Shown here: piece after piece, positions 7,195-15,065 of the stretch
Layout of the letters: every line of letters begins with the position of its first letter
How positions within the stretch are numbered: position 1 is the stretch's first letter
DNA from: CAZADA01 sp964526675
GTDB taxonomy: Bacteria; Pseudomonadota; Alphaproteobacteria; Caulobacterales; Maricaulaceae
DNA: 19,254 nt
NCBI GenBank assembly: GCA_964526675.1
Contig: CAZGLY010000049.1
Location: 1 to 19,254 of the forward strand
Direction: 5' to 3'
Notes under the pieces: generated by a model
Database searches by the model: none
What the model was told of the DNA's origin: nothing
Seen by the model: only the letters and a program-made list of their open reading frames with translations
Program-made: the position numbers and the translations under genes

Positions 7195-9225
7195 TCAGTC
7201 TACGAACTTTGACAGCAGTTCAATATAGGCGGTCTGATACCCGTTCGCGTTCTCCGTCACCTCCCACGAGTTCAGCGGCCAGCCGTCATTGAATTGACGA
7301 TACGACTTCGTGGGCGGTTGGCCGGCGGGCGGCGAGGGCGCCTCAGCGCCGCATTGACGGCGCCGAAAGCGCGAGCCGCAACTGTCAGGACAGCAACGGT
7401 CCCACGTGTAGTTCGGATTGGGGCCGCCAACCAAAAATCCGGGAGGCGGGCCAAACGTCGACTGCGAGACACTGTCAAAGGGGTCGCTGCCGTCGCGAAA
7501 CCATGAATGATAGAACGTGTCGACCGAACGTTCCGCGCCGTCACGCTCCATATTCGACAGATAGACCAAGCCCAACGGATTCACGCCGTGCAAATAGTGA
7601 AGATAACCCGCCGCCGTCCTGTAAGCGTCGGCCTTCGGGCGGGAGCCGACGTCATGATCGGCTTGGCGTAAAAACAACAACGCTTGGCGGGCCTTCAAAG
7701 AATTGCTGCCCCAATGATAGGACATCACCGGGGAGCGGTACGGGTCACGGACTTTATCAACCGCTCCCCAAAGATGAGAGAACTCCATGATCTGCGCGTA
7801 CTGATCTCGGACCGCGTCTTTAATGGCGGCGTCGGCGCTCGGGATGGCGGCGTAGCGCAGAAGCGCGCGCACCATGGGGCTCTCATAGACGTCGGCGTAG
7901 CCTTTATCGATCATCTTTGTTTGGCCGTAGGACCGAGCCACGTAGTCATGATACGCGGGCGCATCGGTCAACTCCGCGAGGAAGATGGCGGCGATGATTT
8001 TTTTCTTGAGCCGCCCGGCGTCGTCCACTTCTTGCTGACCCGCGGCAAGTCCGCGGGAGCCGAACTCGTCATCGTTGTTTCGGAAAACGACGTTCGGATT
8101 GGCGTTCGCCCACACCCACGCTTTCTCAGCGCGCGCGCGCAACTCTTCGGCGTAAACCGACCCTTCCGTGTCGTTCAAAGACCCATAGACCAGAGCCGCA
8201 AACGCGAACGCGCTGGCGGCGGACAAGGTCGCGGACGTGTTTTCGGGTCCGTAGGCGGAGGGGCCCTCGGCGGTCGACGGGGGGCTGCCATTGGCGACGC
8301 CCAGGACGGACAGAACGGAGCCGTCGTCATTCTGCATCCGCATCAGCCAGTCGAGGCCGTATTTCACTTCATCGAGGATGTCCGCGCGCCCGTTGCCGGA
8401 CTCCGGGATGCCCACGTCGTCCGTCCAAATTGACGGCTTGTTCGAATAAGACGCCAGGAGATCGATGATGTAATCGGACGTCCAATTGGAGTAGCGGTTG
8501 TAATCGCCGGCGTCATACCAACCGCCGTGAAGATCGCGCTCTGACGACGCGTCGTCCGGGGCGTCATAGCGGCGCGCCTGCGTGTCCTGGCCCGGTCCGA
8601 CGTGGCTGGCGCCGTCGCGCCATGGTCCTGCAAACCGTTGCTCTTTCGCGAAACCGGCGCGCTGATAGTAGAATGTGCGCAGCGCCGTCTTGAGCACTTG
8701 GTTGTAGACGTCATCGCCGATCACAAATGACGGCGACGTGCGGCCCGAGGCTTGGTCGCGCACAACGTAGGTCCCCGGCGTGTCCACCGAGGAGAAGTCG
8801 AAAGACCACACGCGGTCGCCCGACTTCTCGTCGACCGCGCCGTCTCGCCACGATGCGGGGGGCGCCGCATAAACGGTGTCGCCTGTGACTTCATTGACGA
8901 GCTCAAGCGTTGCGCCGGGCGCGAACTGATCGGCCGCGTCGAAGCCGATCGCCGGGTCGCGGATGATCGCGATCTTCGTCATGTCGGGGCGGTAGCCGAA
9001 CTGATCGACAACGATGAAGGGCGTGTCTCCTGCGACGCCGCCGATCGTCGCGGCGGATGCGAGGCTGGCTTCGGGTTGTTCAGCGACGCCGCGACCTCCA
9101 GCGTCGCAGGCGGCCACGACGCCCGATGCGAGGATGGCGATCAGCGCCAGGAGTCTTGGGCGGTCGCCGGGACCAGTACGCCTCGACGGCGCCCGTGATC
9201 GGGTTCGCCCGTGTTCCATCGCCAT
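7195..9225 (-). CDS. Glycoside hydrolase family 9 lipoprotein (cellulase/exoglucanase type)
   Basis: 676 residues. An arginine-rich n-region, a hydrophobic stretch (LLALIAILASGVVAA) and the lipobox VVAAC with C40 indicate a lipoprotein, with D at +2. Next comes an immunoglobulin-like domain of the CelD type (about residues 68-170, starting FIVVDQFGYRPDM), then the (alpha/alpha)6 catalytic domain. GGWYDAGDYNRY (234-245) holds the catalytic base aspartates; YLHYLHGVNPLGLVYLSN and NSWEVTENANGYQTAY (652-667) are the family's C-terminal signatures, with E655 the likely acid. A cysteine-rich loop near 611-625 (CCPDSCG...C) is typical of this branch. Likely cleaves beta-1,4-glucan at the cell surface or in the periplasm. 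GGGGGA precedes the ATG at 9225; ATG 9219 is also possible. Family sure, exact substrate not. Confidence 0.92.
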   Translation of the reverse strand: MAMEHGRTRSRAPSRRTGPGDRPRLLALIAILASGVVAACDAGGRGVAEQPEASLASAATIGGVAGDTPFIVVDQFGYRPDMTKIAIIRDPAIGFDAADQFAPGATLELVNEVTGDTVYAAPPASWRDGAVDEKSGDRVWSFDFSSVDTPGTYVVRDQASGRTSPSFVIGDDVYNQVLKTALRTFYYQRAGFAKEQRFAGPWRDGASHVGPGQDTQARRYDAPDDASSERDLHGGWYDAGDYNRYSNWTSDYIIDLLASYSNKPSIWTDDVGIPESGNGRADILDEVKYGLDWLMRMQNDDGSVLSVLGVANGSPPSTAEGPSAYGPENTSATLSAASAFAFAALVYGSLNDTEGSVYAEELRARAEKAWVWANANPNVVFRNNDDEFGSRGLAAGQQEVDDAGRLKKKIIAAIFLAELTDAPAYHDYVARSYGQTKMIDKGYADVYESPMVRALLRYAAIPSADAAIKDAVRDQYAQIMEFSHLWGAVDKVRDPYRSPVMSYHWGSNSLKARQALLFLRQADHDVGSRPKADAYRTAAGYLHYLHGVNPLGLVYLSNMERDGAERSVDTFYHSWFRDGSDPFDSVSQSTFGPPPGFLVGGPNPNYTWDRCCPDSCGSRFRRRQCGAEAPSPPAGQPPTKSYRQFNDGWPLNSWEVTENANGYQTAYIELLSKFVD

Positions 9226-9436
9226 GTTTCCCCCGTGCGCTTCTGGTGAGCGACACCCCAGTCTTCCATCATCACCCTAGCCTGGCCCCGATGGCGTGTG
9301 ACCCCCGCTCGGGCGCCCGACTTGCACCGCGCCGTCCCCGGACGGTTTGGCGCGATCACCGAACCGCGCCGGGCGGCCTCCATCACCCCTCTGGCCGCGG
9401 CCCGGGAACCCGCATCGATGAGTGGGGCAGGCTGCG

Positions 9437-10048
9437 TCAGCCGGTTGGCGCGGGATGGCGTTCAAGGGCGGCGTCGATCAACGCGCCGAACTGGCGGACA
9501 TAGGTCTCTTCGAGACTGACAAACGCGTCGTCGCCAAAGATGCCGCGGAGCGTCGGCTCTGAAATCGCGTAGTAATTCGCAGCGCCAATCAGCTGATACA
9601 CCAACGCAAGCGCTTCGGCGTCCGAGGCGCTGTTCCAGCGTGGCAGCGCTTTCACCATGGCGATCAGGTCATCGAGGAGCGGCTTGAGATACCACGCGCC
9701 GGCCGTGTCCGCGCGGCGCGTGTTGTCGAGCAGCTCTCGCATAAGCAGCCGTGCGCGCTCTTTTTCCTCGCGGGATCGCGCCGTCATGCCCACCAGAAAG
9801 CGCCGCAGTTGGACGCGGGCGTCGTCGTCGTCGCTGAGGGCGCGCCGGCGGGCCGCGGCGAGCTCATCGGAAATGCCTTTAAGCACCTCGCCGTAGAGCT
9901 TTTCCTTGGAGGCGAAATGGTGCAGGAGCGCTTGCTTCGTCAGGCCCAGCTCGTCAGCGATTTGCGCGATGCTGACGCCGTAGAACCCCCGTTCGGCAAA
10001 CAGGGCGCGCGCCGTTTCGAGCAACTGATCGCGGGTCGATTGCGCCAC
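9437..10048 (-). CDS. TetR-family transcriptional regulator
   Basis: 203 residues. Textbook N-terminus: TRDQLLETARALFAERGFYGVSIAQIADELGLTKQALLHHF, with the helix-turn-helix at about 26-45, then a helical C-terminal domain resembling TetR_C members. The GTG at 10048 is preceded by GGAGG four bases upstream; a nearby ATG (10059) is in another frame. It lies 211 bases upstream of the GH9 gene and 78 bases downstream of the EAL-like gene, all on the same strand, so it may control the glycosidase/oxidoreductase genes, itself, or neither. Effector unknown. Confidence 0.88.
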   Translation of the reverse strand: MAQSTRDQLLETARALFAERGFYGVSIAQIADELGLTKQALLHHFASKEKLYGEVLKGISDELAAARRRALSDDDDARVQLRRFLVGMTARSREEKERARLLMRELLDNTRRADTAGAWYLKPLLDDLIAMVKALPRWNSASDAEALALVYQLIGAANYYAISEPTLRGIFGDDAFVSLEETYVRQFGALIDAALERHPAPTG

Positions 10049-10084
10049 GTGTCCTCCATCGGTGTGGCGGCAGGCTGCGCGCTT

Positions 10085-10094
10085 ACCAGATGGT
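10085..10094. promoter_or_regulatory. Possible TetR autoregulatory site
   Basis: ACCAGATGGT (ACCA, GA, TGGT) is a short inverted repeat 37 to 46 bases upstream of the TetR GTG start, followed by CAGTCAA. It is short enough to occur by chance; position is the main argument. Confidence 0.2.
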
Positions 10095-10126
10095 CAGTCA
10101 AGGCCGCGGCGGCGTGCGCGGGGCGA

Positions 10127-11377
10127 TCATCCGGCCGGGCGACTGGGCCCCGGCTTGCGGACGCTGACCGGCAGGTCCGCAACCGCCACACGCCGCGGCG
10201 TGAACGCGATGTCGGCCAGCGGCGTGACGGCTGGGCCGGCAACGAAGTCAACGCCCGCTGAGACGCAACGGGCGACGCTGTCGGCGTCGCGCAAGCCGCG
10301 CACGCCGATGCGAATGCGCCGCGCGCGAAGGGCTTGAGCGTTGGCGAGGAATTGCTGCAAGGCGAGGCGGCCGTCGACCTCCGACGCCGGCAAGGTGAGC
10401 GTGATCGAATGCAGGCCCGTGTTCACGAAATGCCCCGGCTCGACACGACCCGCGCTGACTTCCCAATCGATAAAGCGGAACCGGGTCATCAGCCGACGCA
10501 TCCCGGCTCTCAAGCGCTCATGGGACGCAAAGTTCGGCGCGCCGCAGAGGATGAGGCCGAGGCTGCGCTCTGGAAGAGCGCTGGCGGCCTCGAGGAACCG
10601 GGCGAGCTGGGCTGGCTGGGCCACGACGCTGTAGTCCACCGGCGCGTAGATCAGCGGCGCGCCGGTCTTCCGTGGGCGCGTGCGTTCGGCTTCCGCGCTC
10701 GCCAGGGTGAAGGCGTGAACGTCCTCCAGCGGCCGCTCCTCAAGCTCGGCGTAAGCGGCCGGGTCGATCGGCCGCGACACGCCCGGCGAGATGAGCGCCG
10801 CGACGGAGGCGATGATGACGCCGTGCCGGGCGTCGTAGACTCCGAAAAACCGCATCTGCGGTTCCGCGGCGGCCGTGGGCGTCGCCGCATCGGAGCCAGC
10901 GTTCGTCGCGGCGTCCGCGTTGTCGAACGCGTCCGTGTCGGCGTCGTCGGCGTTGACGGCGAGGGCGCGCGCGTCGTCCGGCGCTGCGTGCAGAAACAAC
11001 GCCACGTCACGGCTTTCCGCGACGTGCACGAGAATGTCCGCCGGACGATCGGCCTCATCGCCGAACAGAAAATCGCCCATCCGCCGCGCGAACTCCGTCA
11101 CCGCCACCGCCAGTTCAGGGCGTGCGGAGGCGTCCATCAGGGCGTAGCCCCATGGGCGCAAGCGCAAATGCCGCCGTGATGACCCGACGCCGCCGAGCCA
11201 GTGGGCTTCAATGTAACGTTGGACATGGGCGTCCAGTCGCTTGAGCGCGGCCTCCTGGGGCGGCTCGCGTCCATCGCGGGGAATGATGCGGACGCCCGCG
11301 ATCACCTCGGGGCCGCCGCGGGCGCGGTGGGAGCTTCGGGCGTTGTCGGCGGGCCGTCGGGCGGTCGCGGAGCTCAC
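10127..11377 (-). CDS. Uncharacterised protein, possibly with a degenerate EAL-like C-terminal domain
   Basis: 416 residues, GTG start with AGGGGGG five bases upstream. Residues 1-135 are a basic-then-mixed region (HVQRYIEAHWLGG, LRLRPWGYALMDAS). Residues 141-173 form a low-complexity Asp/Ala/Asn/Thr linker. From about 175 on there is an alpha/beta region: FFGVYDARHGVIIASVAAL, PLIYAPVDYSVV, RIRIGVRGLRDADSVA, GVDFVAGPAVTPL. The order 'VPVDYSVV ... IRIGVRGL ... A.CVSAGVDFVAGPAV' recalls the later strands and the final G.D...G.....P of EAL phosphodiesterase domains, but no EAL motif or metal-ligand set is visible, so any such domain is catalytically dead. No signal peptide or membrane segment. 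It follows cydC by 68 bases. I do not recognise a function; the EAL link is tentative. Confidence 0.6.
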   Translation of the reverse strand: MSSATARRPADNARSSHRARGGPEVIAGVRIIPRDGREPPQEAALKRLDAHVQRYIEAHWLGGVGSSRRHLRLRPWGYALMDASARPELAVAVTEFARRMGDFLFGDEADRPADILVHVAESRDVALFLHAAPDDARALAVNADDADTDAFDNADAATNAGSDAATPTAAAEPQMRFFGVYDARHGVIIASVAALISPGVSRPIDPAAYAELEERPLEDVHAFTLASAEAERTRPRKTGAPLIYAPVDYSVVAQPAQLARFLEAASALPERSLGLILCGAPNFASHERLRAGMRRLMTRFRFIDWEVSAGRVEPGHFVNTGLHSITLTLPASEVDGRLALQQFLANAQALRARRIRIGVRGLRDADSVARCVSAGVDFVAGPAVTPLADIAFTPRRVAVADLPVSVRKPGPSRPAG

Positions 11378-11445
11378 ACGGTCCCCCCTGGCGGCGGTGG
11401 TTGAAACGCGTGAGCGAGTGTGGCGCTGGCCCCGTGAAAGGGGCG

Positions 11446-13221
11446 TTAAGCGGGCGCGACGGCGTCGTCCGCGACCACGCGTCCGCGCGCCAACGACACG
11501 CGGCGGTCTGCAATCATGGTCAGCGCAGGCCGATGGGAGGCGAGGACGACGGTGCGTCCGGCGTCGCGCACATAGTCGCTGATCGCCGCGACCAGCAACG
11601 CCTCGGTCGGCGCGTCGAGGCCCTCGGTTGGTTCGTCAAGCAGCAACACCGGCGCGTCGGTGAGGATGGCGCGCGCCAAAGCCACGCGCCGAGCTTGCCC
11701 GCCGGAGAGCAACTGACCGTCGGCTCCGATCCATGTGTCCAGGCCCTCGGGAAGGCGCTGTAAGAGGTCGGTCAAGCGCGCCTGCTCGAGGGCGCGTGTG
11801 AGCGTCGCGTCGTCCGCGTCGGGCGCGGCGAGCCGCAGATTGTCACGCAGGTTGGCGGAGATGAGGCCCGGTCGCTGCCCCATATAGGCCAACCGTCCGC
11901 GGGTGTCGGCCTGGGCGGTGGCGGCGACGTCGACGCCGTCGATGCGGATAGCGCCTTGGGTGGGGTCGTAAAACCGCATCAGCAGATGGAAGACGCTTGA
12001 TTTCCCAGCGCCTGAGGGGCCGACAAGCGCCACGCGCGCGCCTGGGGGCAGATCGAGGCTCACCGAGTCCAACGCGGGCGTCGCGGCGTCCGGATAAGTC
12101 AGGCTGACGTCGTCGAATGTGATGTGCGGCGTGGGCGTCGCGGCGCGTGGCGGCGCGGCGTTGGAAGCGCCCGCGTCCGCGGGCTCGCCAGCCGTCGGGG
12201 CCATCGCCGCCAGCGCGCGCACGCGGCGGGCGGAGCGCGCGACGCGACCGGCTTCCTCCGCCGCTTGGACGAGCGGCGGCGCCGCTTCAAACAGCGCCAG
12301 CGCGACGAAGGCCGTCACCAAGATCCCCGCCACGCCCGCGCCGCCGCCCGCGGCTGTCAGCGCCGCGGCCAGCGCCGTCAGCGGTCCCGCCGCGGTCAGA
12401 ACGCCTGCGGAGAGGGCGCCGGCCGCGCGGGCTTGGCGCTGGGCCGCCAACCCTCGCTCCGCCGCTTGGTCGAGAGCCGCGAGCGCGCGCTCCTCCGCGC
12501 TGAACGCCTTGAGCTCCGCGATCCCTTCGACCAAGTCTGCAGCCTCTGCGCGGAGATCCGCCGCCGCGTCCGCCGCCCGTCGGCCGGGCGCGGCGGCGGC
12601 GTAGAGCGTCAACGCGGGCGCGCCAGCGCAGGTCGCCAGGAACAGCACGCCGGTGACGAGCGCCGCCGCCGGCGCGGCGAGGCCGATCACCACGAGCGCC
12701 GTCGCCAACCCCGCCGCCGCGGCGATCGCCGGCGTCGTCACGCGCAGATAAAGCCCATCCAACGCATCCACATCCGCGGTCAGGCGCGCCAAGACGTCGC
12801 CGCCGCGCAGCACGTCGAGACGTCCGGGGCTCAGGGGGATCGCATGGCGAAACACCCACAGCCGGATGTCGGCGAGGATTCGGAAGGTGGCTTCGTGGGT
12901 CGTCAAGCGTTCGGCGTAGCGCGCCCCGGTGCGCAGCAGCGAAACGCCGCCGAGGCCGCGCCCTCGCGCCAACACGGCGATCCCCAGGCCGCCGCCGCTC
13001 ACCGCCGCCATGGCGATCAAGCCCGCCGCCACGCCCAGCAGCGCCAAGCCGGCGATGACCGTCAGCGCGCTCAAGGCCGCGCCGCCCCACAGCCAAAGCC
13101 GGTACGGTCGCGCAAGAGCGAAAAACGTTCGGAAATCCTCCAGCGCCTGCAGCGCTGCGGCCGGGAGGCCTTGGCGCGACGTCGTCGCGGTTGATGGTGA
13201 GGCGCTTGGCGTCGTGCTCAT
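11446..13221 (-). CDS. cydC: ABC exporter subunit CydC (cytochrome bd biogenesis)
   Basis: 591 residues: an N-terminal six-helix transmembrane domain (to about 330) and a C-terminal ATPase domain. The hallmark between helices, RYAERLTTHEATFRILADIRLW followed by RLTADVDALDGLYLR, is characteristic of CydC. ATPase motifs are complete: Walker A GPSGAGKSS (401-409), signature LSGGQ (505-509), Walker B VLLLDE (525-530) and an H-loop in VVLASHRP. It starts within the end of cydD (ATGA overlap), so the two are co-translated. CydDC is an inner-membrane heterodimer needed for cytochrome bd assembly; thiol export (cysteine, glutathione) and heme transport have both been proposed. The linker between domains (343-365) is long and Ala/Pro-rich. 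cydAB is not in the window. Confidence 0.9.
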   Translation of the reverse strand: MSTTPSASPSTATTSRQGLPAAALQALEDFRTFFALARPYRLWLWGGAALSALTVIAGLALLGVAAGLIAMAAVSGGGLGIAVLARGRGLGGVSLLRTGARYAERLTTHEATFRILADIRLWVFRHAIPLSPGRLDVLRGGDVLARLTADVDALDGLYLRVTTPAIAAAAGLATALVVIGLAAPAAALVTGVLFLATCAGAPALTLYAAAAPGRRAADAAADLRAEAADLVEGIAELKAFSAEERALAALDQAAERGLAAQRQARAAGALSAGVLTAAGPLTALAAALTAAGGGAGVAGILVTAFVALALFEAAPPLVQAAEEAGRVARSARRVRALAAMAPTAGEPADAGASNAAPPRAATPTPHITFDDVSLTYPDAATPALDSVSLDLPPGARVALVGPSGAGKSSVFHLLMRFYDPTQGAIRIDGVDVAATAQADTRGRLAYMGQRPGLISANLRDNLRLAAPDADDATLTRALEQARLTDLLQRLPEGLDTWIGADGQLLSGGQARRVALARAILTDAPVLLLDEPTEGLDAPTEALLVAAISDYVRDAGRTVVLASHRPALTMIADRRVSLARGRVVADDAVAPA

Positions 13222-14945
13222 GACAGGCGCACCACGTGATCGGCCGCCGCCGCGCAGGCCGCGTCGTGGGTGGCGATGATCACCGTGCGTCCGGCCGCGG
13301 CGGCCCGCAGCGCCGTCAGGAAGGCGGCGGCGGTGTCGGCGTCGAGCGCGGCCGTGGGTTCATCCAGCAAGATGATCGGCTTGGCGCTCAACAACGCGCG
13401 CGCGAGCGCCACCCGCTGGGCCTCGCCTCCGGAAAGGCCGTGGCCGCGCTCCCCGATAACCGTCGCCAAGCCCTCCGGCAGGGCGCTGGCGAACGCGGTG
13501 ACGCCGGCGGCGTCCAGCGCCGCGGCCACCTCTTCCGGCGGCGCGTCGGGCGCGCCCAGGCGCACATTCGCCTCCAGCGAGCCGTGGAACAGGCGCGGGC
13601 GCTGGGCGAGCCAGGCGGCGTGATCCACAAAGCCGCCCTGAGCGTCCCACGGCGCGCTCTGGCGGGAGTCCTCCAAGCAGATGCGGCCGGCCGTCGGTTC
13701 GGCGAAGCCCATGATCAGCTTCAGCACCGTGCTCTTGCCCGAACCGGAGGCGCCCAAGAGGGCGGTCATAGAGCCCGCCGGCGCGACAAACGACGTGGTG
13801 TCGAGCCCAAGGCGTCCGTCGGGGTAGATCGCGCGAACATCGTCAAACCGCACCGTTGGCGGCGTCGTGAAGACGGCCCGGGCGGGCGACGCCTCCGGCG
13901 TGTCCGCCGCCCGCGGCAGCAGACGCGCCAGCGCTTCAGCCGCGGCGTCGGCGCTGCGGCGCTCGTGATAGGCCGCGGCCAACCGGCGCAACGGCGTCAT
14001 GAACTCCGCGGCGATGAGGACCGCGAACACCGTTTGCGCGACGCTGAGGCGGTCCCAATCAGCGACCGGCGACACGCCCAGCATCGACAGCGTGGCGTAA
14101 ACGGCGGTCAACGCCACGCCGACGCCGGCGGTCAACTCCAACGCCGCCGACGACGCAAAGGCGCGCCGCAGCACCTGCATCGTGCGAATCCGGAAATCGC
14201 TGGCCGCAGCGGCGAGTCCCTCCAGCTCCCGCGCCTCGGCGTTGAACGCGCGCAGCGTCGGCAGCGCCCGAAGGCGGTCGAAAAACCGGCCGGAGAGACG
14301 CTCCAGCTCCGTCATTTGCGCCTGGGCGGCCTTCGCCGCGCCAGCGCCCGCCACCGCCATGGCCACCGGCGCCAGAGGCGCGGTCGCCAGCAAGATCGCG
14401 CCCACAACCCAGCTCTGCGTGAAGGCCGCGCCGGCGAGAAGCAGCGGAGCGATCGCGGCGAGGCGGCTGGCGGGCAGATAGCGCGCGGCGTAGCCTTCAA
14501 AGGCTTCGATTTGGTCGCTCAATCCGATCGTGAGAGCGCCCGGCTCATGCTGCTCCGTGAAGGCCGGGCCCGCGCGGGCCACGGCGGACGCCGCAATCCG
14601 GCGCAAGGTGCGTTTCGCGGCTGCGCCCGCTTCAAACCCACACCGGGCTTGGCCATAGGCGCACGCGGCCCGCGCCGCCGCGCCCGCGACCGCCAGGGCC
14701 GTCGCCGCTCCCAGCGCGCCCTGGGACCCGCCGCCGCCGAGCGCCGCAATCACGCCGGCGAGGCCTGCGGCAAACGCGATGGTTCCCAACGCTTCGCCCA
14801 CGCCGAAGGCCGTCGACCCCGCCACCCATCGGGCCGCCGCCGCGCGCGCGCGCTCCAGCACCACCGGGCCGTCGGCGGCGGGGGGGCGATCGTCATCGCG
14901 GGCCTGGCGCTCCACAGCGCCGGCGGGTAAGGCGGCGTCAGTCAT
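13218..14945 (-). CDS. cydD: ABC exporter subunit CydD (cytochrome bd biogenesis)
   Basis: 575 residues, transmembrane domain then ATPase domain. Walker A GASGSGKST (398-406), signature LSGGE (504-508), Walker B IILLDEP (524-530), H-loop histidine in IIATHDAACA. The transmembrane segment features EQHEPGALTIGLSDQIEAFEGYAARYLPA and ELERLSGRFFDRLRALPTLRAFNAE are CydD-like. First gene of the pair; its stop overlaps the cydC ATG. The ATG at 14945 has no strong Shine-Dalgarno and a candidate -10 (TATACAT) lies only about 20 bases upstream, so the leader may be very short. Divergent from the lipid kinase gene. Confidence 0.9.
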   Translation of the reverse strand: MTDAALPAGAVERQARDDDRPPAADGPVVLERARAAAARWVAGSTAFGVGEALGTIAFAAGLAGVIAALGGGGSQGALGAATALAVAGAAARAACAYGQARCGFEAGAAAKRTLRRIAASAVARAGPAFTEQHEPGALTIGLSDQIEAFEGYAARYLPASRLAAIAPLLLAGAAFTQSWVVGAILLATAPLAPVAMAVAGAGAAKAAQAQMTELERLSGRFFDRLRALPTLRAFNAEARELEGLAAAASDFRIRTMQVLRRAFASSAALELTAGVGVALTAVYATLSMLGVSPVADWDRLSVAQTVFAVLIAAEFMTPLRRLAAAYHERRSADAAAEALARLLPRAADTPEASPARAVFTTPPTVRFDDVRAIYPDGRLGLDTTSFVAPAGSMTALLGASGSGKSTVLKLIMGFAEPTAGRICLEDSRQSAPWDAQGGFVDHAAWLAQRPRLFHGSLEANVRLGAPDAPPEEVAAALDAAGVTAFASALPEGLATVIGERGHGLSGGEAQRVALARALLSAKPIILLDEPTAALDADTAAAFLTALRAAAAGRTVIIATHDAACAAAADHVVRLS

Positions 14946-14963
14946 GTCGGTCTAACATCATAA

Positions 14964-14970
14964 ATGTATA
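14964..14970 (-). promoter_or_regulatory. Candidate -10 element for cydDC
   Basis: On the minus strand TATACAT (14970-14964) stands out from the GC-rich surroundings, 19 to 25 bases upstream of the cydD ATG. TTGTGT lies upstream but the spacing is about 20 bases, longer than ideal. No clear FNR/FixK-type TTGAT-N4-ATCAA site was found. Confidence 0.25.
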
Positions 14971-15065
14971 GCGTCCGCGTCGGCCATGGCACACAACACG
15001 CACGCCAGCCTGCGGCGGCGGGAGGGCGGAGGGCGTGAGCGCCGCGCCCCTGGAGCCGGTCGAGC

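Noticed and set aside
11429..11444. Hairpin GCCCC-GTGAAA-GGGGC just after cydC
   Set aside because: Stable small stem but no T-run follows on the minus strand, so not called as a terminator.
12124..13194. A 356-codon plus-strand open frame opposite cydC
   Set aside because: Arginine-rich antisense shadow without any recognisable motif.
13236..14930. A 564-codon open frame on the plus strand opposite cydD
   Set aside because: It is Arg/Gly/Gln-rich with no domain and lies exactly antisense to a gene with complete ABC motifs; long antisense frames are expected at this GC content.
14946..15065. FNR/FixK box for oxygen control of cydDC
   Set aside because: No TTGAT-N4-ATCAA-like sequence found in the divergent spacer.
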